Shown: positions 10,027 through 19,590 of the stretch, in pieces
Numbering within the stretch: position 1 is the stretch's first letter
Layout of the letters: each line of letters opens with the position of its first letter
NCBI RefSeq assembly: GCF_003987185.1
Contig: NZ_PIPS01000002.1
Coordinates: forward strand, 1 to 64,000
Origin: Idiomarina aquatica
GTDB lineage: Bacteria; Pseudomonadota; Gammaproteobacteria; Enterobacterales; Alteromonadaceae
Length of the DNA: 64,000 bases
Direction: 5' to 3'
The notes under the pieces: model-generated
Database searches by the model: none
Seen by the model: only the letters and a program-made list of their open reading frames with translations
Told to the model about the DNA's origin: nothing
Position numbers and translations under genes: made by a program

Positions 10027-12630
10027 ATGAGCATGAATAGCGCCCAAATTCGTGAGAAGTTTTTACAGTTTTTTGCTGAACGGGGACATGAACGTGTACC
10101 GTCAGCGTCAATGATTCCCGGTAATGATCCGACCTTATTGTTTACGAATGCCGGTATGGTGCCCTTTAAAGATGTATTTCTGGGAACCGACAAGCGCCGC
10201 TATACGCGAGCGACCTCTGCACAACGGTGCCTGCGTGCCGGGGGCAAACACAACGATTTGGAAAACGTTGGTTACACAGCCCGTCATCACACCTTCTTTG
10301 AAATGCTGGGTAACTTTAGTTTTGGTGATTACTTTAAGCGTGAAGCTATTCAGTACGCCTGGCAGTTCTTAACCGAAGAGCTCAAGTTACCGGCAGAAAA
10401 GCTGTGGGTGACTGTCTTTACCGAAGATGATGAAGCTTATGATATCTGGGCAAAAGAAATCGGAGTGCCTGAAGATCGAATTTCCCGTATTGGTGAAAAA
10501 GATAATTTCTGGTCAATGGGTGATACCGGCCCCTGTGGCCCGTGCTCAGAAGTGTTTTATGATCATGGCCCTGAGGTTTGGGGCGGCCCTCCGGGTACGC
10601 CGGAAGAAGACGGTGACCGTTACATCGAAATCTGGAACCTGGTGTTCATGCAGTATAACCGTCAGGCTGATGGCACGTTAGAACCCCTACCGGATCCATC
10701 GATTGATACGGGCATGGGATTAGAACGTATTGCTGCGATTTTACAGGGTGTTCACAGTAACTACGAAACCGATACGTTCCAGGCGCTGATAAAAGCGGCT
10801 GCACAGGCGGTTGGTGTGGATGATACCGAGAGCAAATCGCTGCGCGTCATTGCTGATCATATTCGCTCCTGTTCGTTTTTAATTGTCGATGGTGTTATGC
10901 CGTCTAACGAAGGCCGCGGTTACGTGCTACGCCGTATCATCCGTCGTGCTGTGCGTCACGGTCATTTGTTGGGGGCCAAACAGGCGTTTTTCTATAAATT
11001 GGTGGCTGAGCTTATTAATCAGATGGGAGATGCTTATCCCGAACTGAGTGAAAAGCGCCAAATTATCGAAGATGCGTTGCATCGTGAAGAACAGCAGTTT
11101 GCGAAGACACTCGAGCGCGGTCTGACGATTCTGAACGAAGAAATTGCCGGCCTTGAGGGTACAGTGATTCCCGGAGATGTGGTGTTTAAATTGTATGACA
11201 CCTATGGCTTCCCGATGGATTTAACCGCAGACATCGTCCGCGAGCAGAAGCTGACCATCGACGAAGAGGGTTTTGCGCAGGCGATGGCAGAACAGCGTCA
11301 ACGCGCACAACAAAGTTCACAGTTTGGCGTTGACTACAACAGCCAACTGAAATCATCGCAGCAGAGTGAATTCCTCGGCTATGACAGCAATGAAGGACAT
11401 TCGACGGTTGTCGAGCTGTTCAAAAATGGCGAGTCGGTGGACGAACTGGCGGCCGGTGATGAAGGTATCGTGATTTTGTCAGCAACCCCGTTTTATGCCG
11501 AAAGCGGCGGTCAGGTGGGTGATACCGGGCGGCTGTTGCTGGCCGACGGTGAGTTTGAAGTAAGCGATACCCAATACATTGGTAAGGCGATTGCGCATCA
11601 CGGTAAAGCTCATGGCGCAATCAAACGTAATGATCGCGTCGAAGCTCAAGTTGACGCACAGCGACGCGATAATATTCGCCGCAATCACTCGGCCACGCAT
11701 TTGCTGCACGCAGCGCTGCGAAAGCTACTCGGCGAGCACGTAAACCAAAAAGGCTCGTTGGTTGAAGCCGAACGGATGCGTTTTGACTTTTCCCACTTTG
11801 AGCCAGTCAGTAAACAACAGATTGCCGAACTGGAGCGACAGATCAATGCGCAGATCCGTGCCAATATTGAACTCAGCACGCAGCTGATGAACATTGAAGA
11901 CGCCAAACAGGCCGGTGCTATGGCGTTGTTTGGCGAGAAATACGATGATGATGTGCGCGTGGTGCGTATGGGTGACGTGTCGATGGAACTGTGTGGCGGT
12001 ACCCACGTTCGCGCAACGGGCGATATTGGTTTGTTCCGTATTATCAATGAAACCGGTATTGCCTCGGGTGTACGCCGTATCGAAGTAGTTACCGGCGCAG
12101 CGGCGGTGGATTACACGCTCGGCCAGCAACGCTTGCTTGATCAGTTGGCTGCAGAGTTTAAAACCGACCACGAATCGGTTCCGGAGAAAGTGGCGCAACT
12201 GCAGTCTCGCGCAAAAGAACTGGAGCGGCAGAAAGAACAATTGCAGCAAAAACTTGCGCAACAGGCCAGTGGTGGTCTAATTAATCAAGTAACAGACATT
12301 GGTGGTGTCAAAGCAATTGTTGCCGAACTTGAGCAAACTGATCCGAAAGCACTGCGCGGTTTAGTCGACGATTTGAAGAACCAATTGGGGTCAGGTGTCG
12401 TATTACTTGCTACAGCGCAAGCTAATAAGGTGAGCTTGATTGCTGGGGTTACGAAAGATTTAACCAAACGCGTGAAAGCAGGAGATTTGGTTAATCAAGC
12501 CGCGAATGTCGTAGGTGGCAAAGGTGGCGGCCGTCCGGATATGGCGCAAGCCGGCGGTTCACAACCTGAGCACCTGAGCGAAGCATTGGCAACAGCGACA
12601 AGTTGGTTACAAAACGAACTTAAAAGTTAA
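10027..12630 (+). CDS. alaS: Alanine--tRNA ligase
   Basis: Charges tRNA-Ala with alanine and edits mischarged Ser and Gly. The 867 residues carry the class II synthetase core at the N-terminus (about 1-240, with [16 protein letters not shown] and the [17 protein letters not shown] segment). A tRNA-recognition domain follows, then an editing domain with HSATHLLH near residue 557 and CGGTHV near 656, and a C-terminal coiled-coil and DHHA1-like domain ending in [15 protein letters not shown]. The length matches the E. coli enzyme. The ATG at 10027 is preceded by an AGGA; a second ATG lies two codons later. The recX-alaS-csrA order is conserved in gammaproteobacteria. Confidence 0.98.
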   Translation: MSMNSAQIREKFLQFFAERGHERVPSASMIPGNDPTLLFTNAGMVPFKDVFLGTDKRRYTRATSAQRCLRAGGKHNDLENVGYTARHHTFFEMLGNFSFGDYFKREAIQYAWQFLTEELKLPAEKLWVTVFTEDDEAYDIWAKEIGVPEDRISRIGEKDNFWSMGDTGPCGPCSEVFYDHGPEVWGGPPGTPEEDGDRYIEIWNLVFMQYNRQADGTLEPLPDPSIDTGMGLERIAAILQGVHSNYETDTFQALIKAAAQAVGVDDTESKSLRVIADHIRSCSFLIVDGVMPSNEGRGYVLRRIIRRAVRHGHLLGAKQAFFYKLVAELINQMGDAYPELSEKRQIIEDALHREEQQFAKTLERGLTILNEEIAGLEGTVIPGDVVFKLYDTYGFPMDLTADIVREQKLTIDEEGFAQAMAEQRQRAQQSSQFGVDYNSQLKSSQQSEFLGYDSNEGHSTVVELFKNGESVDELAAGDEGIVILSATPFYAESGGQVGDTGRLLLADGEFEVSDTQYIGKAIAHHGKAHGAIKRNDRVEAQVDAQRRDNIRRNHSATHLLHAALRKLLGEHVNQKGSLVEAERMRFDFSHFEPVSKQQIAELERQINAQIRANIELSTQLMNIEDAKQAGAMALFGEKYDDDVRVVRMGDVSMELCGGTHVRATGDIGLFRIINETGIASGVRRIEVVTGAAAVDYTLGQQRLLDQLAAEFKTDHESVPEKVAQLQSRAKELERQKEQLQQKLAQQASGGLINQVTDIGGVKAIVAELEQTDPKALRGLVDDLKNQLGSGVVLLATAQANKVSLIAGVTKDLTKRVKAGDLVNQAANVVGGKGGGRPDMAQAGGSQPEHLSEALATATSWLQNELKS

Positions 12631-12667
12631 CGAAATTATATATGTTTCGTTATAGTGTAATTGTCGC

Positions 12668-12742
12668 GGATATTGTTAGACTGCCAATCAGTAGCTTAGG
12701 GAAACGTTCTAATTCGTGGTGAAGCGGGACAGTATTGAAGGA
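12668..12742 (+). promoter_or_regulatory. csrA leader with repeated GGA motifs
   Basis: The leader before csrA has GGA trinucleotides at 12668-12670, 12700-12702, 12727-12729 and 12740-12742. The last is inside the AAGGAG ribosome-binding site. GGA is the core of CsrA/RsmA binding sites, and E. coli csrA is known to be repressed by its own product at several such sites. Autoregulation here is inferred from spacing alone; the secondary structures that would present the motifs in loops were not computed. Confidence 0.4.
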
Positions 12743-12749
12743 GCAAGTT

Positions 12750-12941
12750 ATGTTGATTTTGACACGCCGAGTCGGTGAGACTCTAATGATTGGTGATGAT
12801 GTATCCGTTACAGTGCTCGGAGTAAAAGGCAATCAAGTTCGTATTGGAGTGAATGCCCCAAAAGAGGTGTCTGTGCATAGGGAAGAAATCTATATGCGCA
12901 TTCAGTCTGAAAAGGACGACGGCCAGACCACTGACGAATAA
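12750..12941 (+). CDS. csrA: Carbon storage regulator CsrA
   Basis: Small dimeric RNA-binding protein that represses or activates translation by binding GGA motifs near ribosome sites; controls carbon flux, motility and biofilm formation. The 63 residues begin with the invariant [16 protein letters not shown] and continue with [18 protein letters not shown] and the VSVHREEIY strand that forms the RNA-binding surface. The ATG at 12750 follows an AAGGAG site at seven bases. An in-frame ATG 15 bases upstream would extend the protein past the universal family start and is rejected. A terminator hairpin lies downstream, before the tRNA cluster, as in E. coli csrA-serV. Confidence 0.97.
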   Translation: MLILTRRVGETLMIGDDVSVTVLGVKGNQVRIGVNAPKEVSVHREEIYMRIQSEKDDGQTTDE

Positions 12942-12987
12942 GTCAGACAATACCGTTCCGCTTGCCCGAGTAAAAACACTAAATGAA

Positions 12988-13018
12988 AAAGCCAGCGTTA
13001 AGCTGGCTTTTGTCTTTT
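12988..13018 (+). terminator. Intrinsic terminator after csrA
   Basis: A 9-bp stem, AAAGCCAGC paired with GCTGGCTTT around a GTTAA loop, is followed by a T-rich run. It ends the recX-alaS-csrA unit before the separate tRNA promoter. Confidence 0.85.
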
Positions 13019-13092
13019 TGGCCGGTTTTGCCTGAAAACTGGTCGAGATGGTTAAATATCCCACACTTGAACGCAGAGATGGAAAAAAGCGA

Positions 13093-13120
13093 TTGACATT
13101 ATTTCCAACCTCGCTAGAAT
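13093..13120 (+). promoter_or_regulatory. Sigma-70 promoter of the tRNA-Ser/Arg cluster
   Basis: A consensus TTGACA (-35) at 13093-13098 is separated by 16 bases from TAGAAT (-10) at 13115-13120. A G/C-rich stretch (GCACGCC) follows at the expected discriminator, typical of stable-RNA promoters under stringent control. The first tRNA begins 17 bases after the -10. Confidence 0.8.
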
Positions 13121-13137
13121 GCACGCCACAACGTTAC

Positions 13138-13230
13138 GGAGAGGTGGCCGAGTGGCTGAAGGCGCTCCCCTGCTAAGGGAGTATAGGGTTTATAGCCCTA
13201 TCGAGGGTTCGAATCCCTCCCTCTCCGCCA
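13138..13230 (+). tRNA. serV: tRNA-Ser (anticodon GCU)
   Basis: A 93-nt class II tRNA with a 7-bp acceptor stem (GGAGAGG with CCTCTCC), an anticodon loop CTGCTAA giving GCU, a long variable arm, and an encoded CCA end. It reads AGC and AGU serine codons. It follows csrA and precedes tRNA-Arg genes, as in E. coli. Confidence 0.97.
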
Positions 13231-13255
13231 GTAACGTTTAGACGTTGAAATCAGC

Positions 13256-13332
13256 GCGCTCGTAGCTCAGCTGGATAGAGTACCTGGCTACGAACCAGGC
13301 GGTCGGAGGTTCGAATCCTCCCGAGCGCGCCA
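13256..13332 (+). tRNA. argV: tRNA-Arg (anticodon ACG)
   Basis: A 77-nt tRNA with acceptor GCGCTCG paired to CGAGCGC, anticodon loop CTACGAA giving ACG (read as ICG after deamination), a standard T-loop and an encoded CCA. It is the first of two near-identical tandem copies and shares the promoter at 13093. Confidence 0.97.
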
Positions 13333-13354
13333 ATTTCACACACACCCCGATGAT

Positions 13355-13431
13355 GCGCTCGTAGCTCAACTGGATAGAGTACCTGGCTACGAACCAGGCG
13401 GTTGGAGGTTCGAGTCCTCCCGAGCGCGCCA
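13355..13431 (+). tRNA. argY: tRNA-Arg (anticodon ACG), second copy
   Basis: The second tandem copy of tRNA-Arg(ACG), 77 nt with encoded CCA. It differs from the first copy in only a few bases (D-arm, variable region and T-loop). The two copies are separated by 22 bases and are probably processed from one transcript. Confidence 0.97.
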
Positions 13432-13455
13432 TTTCTTAGTTTTTCCCCAATATTT

Positions 13456-13528
13456 TATCTCTTTATACCGGTTATATATCTCTTTATCTGCTTGCTAAGC
13501 CTGCTACCATAGTCTTTAATCTTTTTAT
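13456..13528 (+). repeat. Helically phased direct repeats before oadGAB
   Basis: The 11-base sequence TATCTCTTTAT occurs at 13456-13466 and again at 13477-13487, a period of 21 bases or two helical turns. A third, imperfect copy (AATCTTTTTAT) is at 13518-13528, 41 bases further. A separate heptamer, GCTACCA, is repeated at 13503-13509 and 13539-13545. A TATAAC that could act as a -10 lies at 13526-13531 with no good -35. This layout is what an activator-dependent promoter looks like; the protein that would bind is unknown. Confidence 0.5.
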
Positions 13529-13559
13529 AACATTTTAGGCTACCAAAGCAGGAGTGAAC

Positions 13560-13808
13560 GTGACTGAGTTATTTGTCAACGCTGCAGAAATCATGCTGGT
13601 TGGTATGGGCGCCGTGCTGGCGTTTCTGTTACTACTGATCGTTGTTATGGCATTGATGGGGCGGCTAATTCCGCATCCTGAACCTGTGCCGCAGCGCACG
13701 CCATCTTCGGCTCCAGATTCCTCTCACTCAGATGGCAATCCATCACCTGGTGTTGTTGCCGCCATCAGTGTGGCGGTAAATCGTTATCGCAAAACTCACC
13801 GTAACTAA
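13560..13808 (+). CDS. oadG: Oxaloacetate decarboxylase gamma subunit
   Basis: Small membrane subunit that anchors and assembles the sodium-translocating oxaloacetate decarboxylase. About 82 residues: one membrane helix at about residues 11-34 (the AVLAFLLLLIVVMALMG stretch), then a proline- and serine-rich polar tail, with IPHPEPVPQRTP as linker. Translation probably starts at the GTG at 13560, five bases after an AGGAG site. A GTG six bases upstream overlaps that site and is less likely. The gene is first of oadG-oadA-oadB. Sequence conservation in this subunit is low, so the call rests on size, topology and position. Confidence 0.9.
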   Translation: MTELFVNAAEIMLVGMGAVLAFLLLLIVVMALMGRLIPHPEPVPQRTPSSAPDSSHSDGNPSPGVVAAISVAVNRYRKTHRN

Positions 13809-13867
13809 TACTCACCGTAAATAATCATGGTCAGCCAAACCGCATAAAAAAATAAGGAGAGTTCCGC

Positions 13868-15661
13868 ATGAGTAACCCACTTAAGCTCACGGAGTTAGTG
13901 CTTCGTGACGCGCATCAATCGTTGCTTGCAACGCGTATGCGCATCGACGATATGTTACCGATTGCCGAAAAACTGGATAAAGTCGGTTATTGGTCAATGG
14001 AATCCTGGGGGGGCGCAACCTTTGACGCCTGTATTCGCTATCTTGGTGAAGACCCCTGGGAGCGCATCCGTGAATTAAAAAAGGCCATGCCCAATACGCC
14101 ACAGCAGATGCTGTTACGCGGTCAGAACTTGCTTGGTTACCGGCACTACGCTGACGATGTGGTTAAGCGCTTTGTTGAACGGGCGAAAGATAATGGCGTT
14201 GACGTATTCCGTATTTTTGATGCGATGAATGACGTGCGCAATTTAAAAACCGCAATTAAAGCGGCAAAGGACGTTGATGGACACGCGCAGGGGACAATGT
14301 CTTACACGGTGAGCCCCGTACATACCTTAGAGAAATGGGTAGAAATGGCGCAGGAACTGGAAGACCTGGGTTGCGATTCCTTGTGTATTAAAGACATGGC
14401 CGGTTTATTGCGGCCTAATGATGCGTTCGAGCTGGTTTCGGCGCTGAAAAAGAACACCAGCCTGCCGATTGCGATGCAGTGCCACGCTACCACCGGTTTA
14501 AGTGTTGCGACGTATCAGAAGTCCATTGACGCCGGCATTGACATGCTGGATACCGCCATCTCATCCATGAGTATGACTTACGGCCATTCGCCAACAGAAA
14601 CACTGGTTGCTATGACGGAAAACACGGATCGTGATACCGGTCTGGACTTGCCGTTGCTGGAAGAAATTGCGAGCTATTTTCGCGATGTGCGTAAAAAGTA
14701 CGCGCAGTTTGAAGGCTCACTGAAAGGCGTTGATGCGCGCATTCTGCTGGCACAGGTGCCCGGCGGTATGCTGACCAATATGGAAAACCAGTTGAAAGAA
14801 CAGGGTGCCATCGAAAAATTTGATCAGGTGCTGGAAGAAATTCCTAAAGTTCGCGAGGATTTAGGTTTTATTCCTCTGGTGACGCCAACTTCTCAAATTG
14901 TCGGTACTCAAGCGGTACTGAACGTTTTGAGTGGTGAGCGTTATGCCAATATTTCGAAGGAAACCGCGGCGGTATTAAAAGGTGAATACGGTGCTACAGC
15001 CGCACCGGTTAACGAAGATCTGCAAAAACGCGTTTTAGACGGTGCTGAGCCGATCACGCAGCGGCCTGCCGACTTGTTGGATAACGAGTTGGATAAGCTC
15101 ACAGACGAGCTAAAAGAAAAAGCCAAAAATGAAGACATTCGTCTGGCTGACGCTGTGGTTGATGACGTGCTGACCTATGCACTATTCCCTCAAATCGGGC
15201 TTAAATTTCTTAAGAACCGTGATAATCCGGACGCTTTTGAGCCGGCACCACAAGCGCAGTCTGAAAGTCCTGCCAAATCAACGTCGAAACCAGCAACTAG
15301 CAGCGGCTCGGCTGAGCCGGAAGCGTATGATGTCGATGTCGACGGTCAACGCTATCGAGTCCGGATTGGTCCGGCTGGTGAATTAGAAGAGGTTGCAGCG
15401 GCGCCGAAGTCGTCCACGGATAAGGGTGGTGATTCATCGAGTACGGGTGGCGAAACCATCAAAGCGCCATTAGCCGGTAATGTTTTCAAAGTGGTTGCCA
15501 AAGAAGGGCAAGCGGTAGCGGCCGGTGATGTGGTGATCGTGATGGAAGCGATGAAGATGGAAACGGATATTAAGGCTGAGACCGGCGGCACCGTTAAGTC
15601 GCTGCATGTTAAAGAAGGCGACGCCGTTTCTGTGGGTGATGAGCTGGTAACCTTGGGTTAA
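13868..15661 (+). CDS. oadA: Oxaloacetate decarboxylase alpha subunit (biotin-dependent carboxyltransferase)
   Basis: Transfers the carboxyl group of oxaloacetate to biotin, giving pyruvate; the carboxybiotin is then decarboxylated by OadB with sodium export. In 597 residues it has an N-terminal carboxyltransferase TIM barrel ([14 protein letters not shown] near residue 12, CIKDMAGLL near 173, QCHATTGLS near 205 with metal-binding histidines). A conserved carboxyltransferase domain and a Ser/Pro/Ala linker at about 455-485 follow, then a biotinyl domain with MEAMKME, where Lys563 carries biotin. A good AAGGAGAG site precedes the ATG. The subunit order G-A-B is standard for this pump. Confidence 0.97.
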   Translation: MSNPLKLTELVLRDAHQSLLATRMRIDDMLPIAEKLDKVGYWSMESWGGATFDACIRYLGEDPWERIRELKKAMPNTPQQMLLRGQNLLGYRHYADDVVKRFVERAKDNGVDVFRIFDAMNDVRNLKTAIKAAKDVDGHAQGTMSYTVSPVHTLEKWVEMAQELEDLGCDSLCIKDMAGLLRPNDAFELVSALKKNTSLPIAMQCHATTGLSVATYQKSIDAGIDMLDTAISSMSMTYGHSPTETLVAMTENTDRDTGLDLPLLEEIASYFRDVRKKYAQFEGSLKGVDARILLAQVPGGMLTNMENQLKEQGAIEKFDQVLEEIPKVREDLGFIPLVTPTSQIVGTQAVLNVLSGERYANISKETAAVLKGEYGATAAPVNEDLQKRVLDGAEPITQRPADLLDNELDKLTDELKEKAKNEDIRLADAVVDDVLTYALFPQIGLKFLKNRDNPDAFEPAPQAQSESPAKSTSKPATSSGSAEPEAYDVDVDGQRYRVRIGPAGELEEVAAAPKSSTDKGGDSSSTGGETIKAPLAGNVFKVVAKEGQAVAAGDVVIVMEAMKMETDIKAETGGTVKSLHVKEGDAVSVGDELVTLG

Positions 15662-15664
15662 ATT

Positions 15665-16792
15665 ATGGATAAATTATTAACCTTGTGGCAGACCACTGGT
15701 ATTGCGGCGATGACCATAGGCCAGGCCTCAATGATCATCGTTGGCGGTATCTTGCTGTATCTTGCCATCGCGAAGAAGTTTGAGCCGTTGTTGTTATTGC
15801 CGATCGGCTTTGGTGCTATTCTCGCCAATATCCCGCTGGGCGGCTTTAATGAACCCGGTGGGGTGCTTTATTACGTTTATAACGTGGGTATCGATACCGG
15901 TATGTTCCCGCTGCTGATTTTTATGGGTGTGGGCGCGCTAACGGATTTCGGCCCGTTGTTGGCCAACCCCAAAATGATGCTGCTTGGCGGTGCCGCCCAG
16001 TTTGGCATTTTCGCAACATTATTCGGCGCGATCGGTCTGAACGTGATTCCGGGCATCGAATTCACGCTGGCTGATGCGGCGGCGATATCCATTATCGGTG
16101 GTGCGGACGGGCCGACCGCTATCTTTTTGGCATCGCGACTGGCTCCTGATTTATTGGGTGCGATAGCCGTGGCCGCCTATTCGTATATGGCGCTGGTCCC
16201 GATTATTCAGCCACCCATTATGCGGCTGCTGACGAACAAGGAAGAGCGGCAGATAAAAATGGAGCAGCTACGCCCGGTAGGTCGTCGTGAAAAGCTGTTT
16301 TTCCCATTAGCCGTGATTCTGTTAACGCTGTTGTTCCTGCCCAGTGCGACGCCATTAGTCGGGATGTTCTGTCTGGGTAACCTCATGCGCGAATCGGGTG
16401 TGGTGGAACGCTTAACAAAAACCACGCAGAACGAGCTGATCAATATCGTCACCATTTTTCTGGGGCTTGCGGTCGGTTCAAAGCTGCAGGCGGAGCAATT
16501 CCTAAGTTTTACCACCTTGGGTATTCTGGTATTAGGTGCGGTCGCCTTCGCCATTGGTACAGCGAGCGGTATCCTAATGGCAAAACTGATGGGTAAATTC
16601 AGTAAAAGCCCGATTAACCCGTTGATCGGTGCGGCTGGTGTATCGGCGGTACCGATGGCGGCCCGGGTTGTCAATAAAGTGGGTTTGGATGCGAATCAGA
16701 GTAACTTTTTATTGATGCATGCAATGGGACCGAATGTCGCCGGGGTGCTTGGCTCTGCGGTGGCTGCCGGTGTGTTGCTGGCGCTTGTCTAA
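15665..16792 (+). CDS. oadB: Oxaloacetate decarboxylase beta subunit (sodium pump)
   Basis: Integral membrane subunit that couples decarboxylation of carboxybiotin to export of sodium ions. The 375 residues contain about nine hydrophobic segments. The family's signature [13 protein letters not shown] is near residues 145-157; its aspartate is essential in characterised homologues. GGFNEPGG near residue 60 and a C-terminal [15 protein letters not shown] are also typical. It follows oadA after three bases. A sodium-motive pump fits a marine or salt-adapted cell. A perfect hairpin lies immediately downstream. Confidence 0.96.
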   Translation: MDKLLTLWQTTGIAAMTIGQASMIIVGGILLYLAIAKKFEPLLLLPIGFGAILANIPLGGFNEPGGVLYYVYNVGIDTGMFPLLIFMGVGALTDFGPLLANPKMMLLGGAAQFGIFATLFGAIGLNVIPGIEFTLADAAAISIIGGADGPTAIFLASRLAPDLLGAIAVAAYSYMALVPIIQPPIMRLLTNKEERQIKMEQLRPVGRREKLFFPLAVILLTLLFLPSATPLVGMFCLGNLMRESGVVERLTKTTQNELINIVTIFLGLAVGSKLQAEQFLSFTTLGILVLGAVAFAIGTASGILMAKLMGKFSKSPINPLIGAAGVSAVPMAARVVNKVGLDANQSNFLLMHAMGPNVAGVLGSAVAAGVLLALV

Positions 16793-16798
16793 TGGAAC

Positions 16799-16825
16799 GG
16801 GTGACGGGTTAGCGACCCGTCACCC
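16799..16825. terminator. Perfect hairpin between oadB and a convergent small gene
   Basis: GGGTGACGGGT at 16799-16809 pairs perfectly with ACCCGTCACCC at 16815-16825 around a 5-base loop TAGCG. No T-run follows on either strand, so it is not a classical intrinsic terminator. It may still block or stabilise both convergent transcripts. The TAA stop of the minus-strand 57-residue gene lies in the loop and its edge. Confidence 0.5.
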
Positions 16826-16982
16826 ACATCATCAACGTGTAAAATAACGCGATCACTGTACTGAAAATCGCGATGTAAGCGAACCCCTTCAATCCTTGTT
16901 TAATGGTCCAGCCGTTAAGTTTTAGGTAGATGAGCCACGCTAAGCTCAACACCAACGGGATCAGAAAAATAAAACGAATCAT
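16809..16982 (-). CDS. Small membrane protein of unknown function, 57 residues
   Basis: A short gene starting eight bases after the hybrid kinase stop. The ATG at 16982 has a TAGGAG site four bases ahead, and that site overlaps the kinase stop TAG. The product has two hydrophobic helices (IRFIFLIPLVLSLAWLIYL near the N-terminus and FAYIAIFSTVIALFYTLMMW near the C-terminus) joined by a short basic loop (KLNGWTIKQGLKG). I do not recognise a family. Good ribosome site, tight spacing and a clear two-helix topology argue that it is real. The position suggests co-expression with the kinase, possibly as a small membrane partner, which is inference. Confidence 0.7.
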   Translation of the reverse strand: MIRFIFLIPLVLSLAWLIYLKLNGWTIKQGLKGFAYIAIFSTVIALFYTLMMWVTGR

Positions 16983-16989
16983 AACGCTC

Positions 16990-19590
16990 CTAAGCTTGAT
17001 GGTTCTGGATAGCGTCCAGATCACTTGCGGCCAGATAGGCATGCTGCAAACGTTTTTCAAGCACCGTGATTTGATCAGCAACTTTGTCAATATCGCCGTC
17101 TGCCATGTATTTTTCAAGTTCACTGGCTTTGTTTTGCAGCGCATCAAGGCCTAAATTACCGGCCGCTCCTTTCAGAGAATGAAAATAGCGTCGGGCGCTT
17201 TCGTGCTGTCCGCGGGTGATAAAGTCAGATACCTTCATGGCGCTGTTTTGGTACTGCTCATAAAGCTGACCAACCAACTTAATGTACAGTTCAACATTAT
17301 TGCCAAGCCGCGCCAACGCCCCGTCGAAATCAATCCCCTTGGTTTGCGGATAACGCAATTTAGGATGTTTATCCGGCTGCTGTTCGGTGGTTGCCGCTGA
17401 GGTATCGCTGTCTTCGCCATCGTAGTCGCCGGGAACACACCATTTGACCATCGCTTTCAGCAGTTGTGCCTCATCGATAGGTTTGGCGATGTGTCCTTGC
17501 ATGCCCGCCGCCAGTGACCGTTCTTCATCACCACTCATGGCGTTCGCGGTCATCGCCAGAATGGGTAACTGCTGGTAGTTGTAATGGGCACGGATCTGTT
17601 TGGCGGCGGTAAGCCCATCCATGACCGGCATTTGAATGTCCATCAGTACCAGCGCATAACGTTTGCGTTCTATGGCCTCGATGGCAGCCTGGCCATGCTC
17701 TGCAATATCCACCCGGAACTGGTGCGACTGCAGCAATTCACGGGCAACCTGCTGGTTTATTTCGTTGTCTTCGACCACCAGGATGGGGGCATGACGAATA
17801 CTATCGGGTATTTTCGCATGGTTATTGCTGTCATTGATGGCAGGCTGCGCCGACGGGAACAGTGTTGAACTTAAACTGCGGCCCAGGCTGGCTGCGGTGT
17901 AGGGTTTTGACAAAATGTCATCGACGCCGGCCTGGCGCGCTTTTTCGTTCAATTCTTCGACATAGTAGCCGGTGGCAAGCACCAGCGCCGGACGTTGCTC
18001 GCCACTGTAGTGCTGGCTGATACGGCGACAGAATTCAAGTCCGTCCATACCCGGCAGGCGCCAGTCGACTAAAATCAAATCAAAGGGGTGTTCGTCGGCA
18101 ACCGAACTCTGATAGATTTCTAACGCTTGCTCAGCGGTGCGACAGACTTTTACATCCACCCGATAACTGCGCAGCATTTCCTGAATCATTTCACGGGTGC
18201 TGAGATTGTCGTCAATCGCCAATACCCGCACACCTTCAAGTTTCTGCATCAAATACTGATGGTGCGAATTATCCTGCTCGTCTTGTAATGGCAGTGTCAA
18301 TTCAATGTAGAAGGTAGAACCCTGGCCAACGCCGCTGGTGACCCCGATGTCACCGCCCATCAGGTAAATTAACCGCCGCGAAATGGCCAAACCCAGGCCG
18401 GTTCCTCCGTATTTGCGTGTGGTTGAGGTGTCTGCCTGAGTAAAGGCCTGGAACAGGTTGGCCCGCTGTTCTTCGTCCATGCCAATGCCGGTGTCGCTGA
18501 CCGAAATACGTAACCACACTTGCGCATCGGACTTTTCCAACAAGGTAACGGCGACGTTAATCTCGCCATCGTCGGTAAACTTGATGGCATTACTGACCAG
18601 ATTGACCAATACCTGATTCAAACGCAGAGGATCGCCAAGTAACCGCGTTGGAATATTGGCCGGCAAGTTAATGATGAACTCGAGATCTTTATCGTAAGCT
18701 TTGTAGGCAAACATATCGGCAAGTGAGGTCAGGACATCCTGTAAATCGAACGGAATGCGCTCGATGGTGAGTTTGCCGGCGTCAATTTTAGAGAAGTCGA
18801 GAATGTCATTGATGACCCCCAGCAACGCCTGCGATGAGGAATCAATGACCTTTAAATAGCGTTTTTGCTTCTGATTCAACTCGGTTTTAAGGCATAGGTT
18901 AGCCATACCGACAATGGCGTTGATCGGGGTTCGAATTTCATGACTCATATTGGCCAGAAACTCACCTTTCGCCTGATTTGCCTGCTCCGCCGTTTCCTTC
19001 GCTTTTTCCATTTGTTCGGCGACCGATTTGATGCTGGAAATGTCATAGTAGCTGCCCAGAATGCCAATGACGTTGCGGTCTTCGTCGTATAAAGGCACGC
19101 TCGAGTGTTCGACCCAGCGTTGGCCACTGGTCAGTGTCAATTCGATTTCATCGTTACAGGATGCGTGCTGATTCTTAAGTGTTTGTTGATCCCGCTGGCG
19201 CAAAATTTCGTTGTTAGCGAGGATATTGATGTCACGATCGTCTTTACCACTGAGTTGATCTTCGGCAATGCCAATGTCCTGACAAAAGGCATGGTTGCCA
19301 CCCAGCAACTTAAGATCCCGATCACGCCAGTAAACGCGCGTCGGCAAGTCATTGAATACCTGCTCGAACAGGTGCAGTGAATTGGACGATAAAAACGGCT
19401 GTTGTAACGGTGACGTTAGCGATGTGCGGTGCGTCCAGAGCCACACACTGCAGGCCAGTATGAGACTGATGATAACCGTTACCAGTAGCGCACTGGCGTT
19501 CCATGGGGCGGGTAACACCAGGTACAAAACCAGGCTGATGGATTGCAGCGCGATAAAGGCGATTTGCAGAAACGTCCAAATAGAAGTCAT
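16990..19590 (-). CDS. Hybrid sensor histidine kinase with two receivers and HPt domain
   Basis: A membrane-bound phosphorelay kinase of 866 residues. Two N-terminal membrane helices (about 5-26 and 33-53) leave almost no periplasmic loop, so sensing is probably cytoplasmic or within the membrane. A PAS domain (about 70-185) is followed by a coiled coil and HisKA, with His217 in NMSHEIRTP. The ATPase domain carries DTGIGM and GGTGLGLAISRRL. Receiver 1 has LVDWRLPGMDG, receiver 2 has LMDIQMPVMDG, and a C-terminal HPt has YFHSLKGAAGNLG. All phospho-residues are present, so a full His-Asp-His relay is likely. The architecture resembles ArcB/BarA but the sensor part differs; no cognate regulator is adjacent. 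It is divergent from gshA. Confidence 0.93.
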   Translation of the reverse strand: MTSIWTFLQIAFIALQSISLVLYLVLPAPWNASALLVTVIISLILACSVWLWTHRTSLTSPLQQPFLSSNSLHLFEQVFNDLPTRVYWRDRDLKLLGGNHAFCQDIGIAEDQLSGKDDRDINILANNEILRQRDQQTLKNQHASCNDEIELTLTSGQRWVEHSSVPLYDEDRNVIGILGSYYDISSIKSVAEQMEKAKETAEQANQAKGEFLANMSHEIRTPINAIVGMANLCLKTELNQKQKRYLKVIDSSSQALLGVINDILDFSKIDAGKLTIERIPFDLQDVLTSLADMFAYKAYDKDLEFIINLPANIPTRLLGDPLRLNQVLVNLVSNAIKFTDDGEINVAVTLLEKSDAQVWLRISVSDTGIGMDEEQRANLFQAFTQADTSTTRKYGGTGLGLAISRRLIYLMGGDIGVTSGVGQGSTFYIELTLPLQDEQDNSHHQYLMQKLEGVRVLAIDDNLSTREMIQEMLRSYRVDVKVCRTAEQALEIYQSSVADEHPFDLILVDWRLPGMDGLEFCRRISQHYSGEQRPALVLATGYYVEELNEKARQAGVDDILSKPYTAASLGRSLSSTLFPSAQPAINDSNNHAKIPDSIRHAPILVVEDNEINQQVARELLQSHQFRVDIAEHGQAAIEAIERKRYALVLMDIQMPVMDGLTAAKQIRAHYNYQQLPILAMTANAMSGDEERSLAAGMQGHIAKPIDEAQLLKAMVKWCVPGDYDGEDSDTSAATTEQQPDKHPKLRYPQTKGIDFDGALARLGNNVELYIKLVGQLYEQYQNSAMKVSDFITRGQHESARRYFHSLKGAAGNLGLDALQNKASELEKYMADGDIDKVADQITVLEKRLQHAYLAASDLDAIQNHQA

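Noticed and set aside
11725-12261. 178-codon minus-strand frame opposite alaS
   Set aside because: alaS is fully conserved across this region; the antisense frame is a composition artefact.
12629-12651. AACGAAA/TTTCGTT inverted repeat after alaS as a terminator
   Set aside because: Only seven A/T-rich pairs with a long loop and no T-run; too weak to call, although it might be part of csrA control.
13238-13432. Open frame of 64 codons on the minus strand with an internal repeat (ARSGG.EPPTAWF twice)
   Set aside because: It is antisense to the two tRNA-Arg genes; the repeat is just the tandem tRNA copies. A well-known type of spurious call.
16983-17147. N-terminal extension of the 57-residue membrane protein into the kinase gene
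   Set aside because: The added residues are out-of-frame kinase sequence; a strong ribosome site supports the ATG at 16982.
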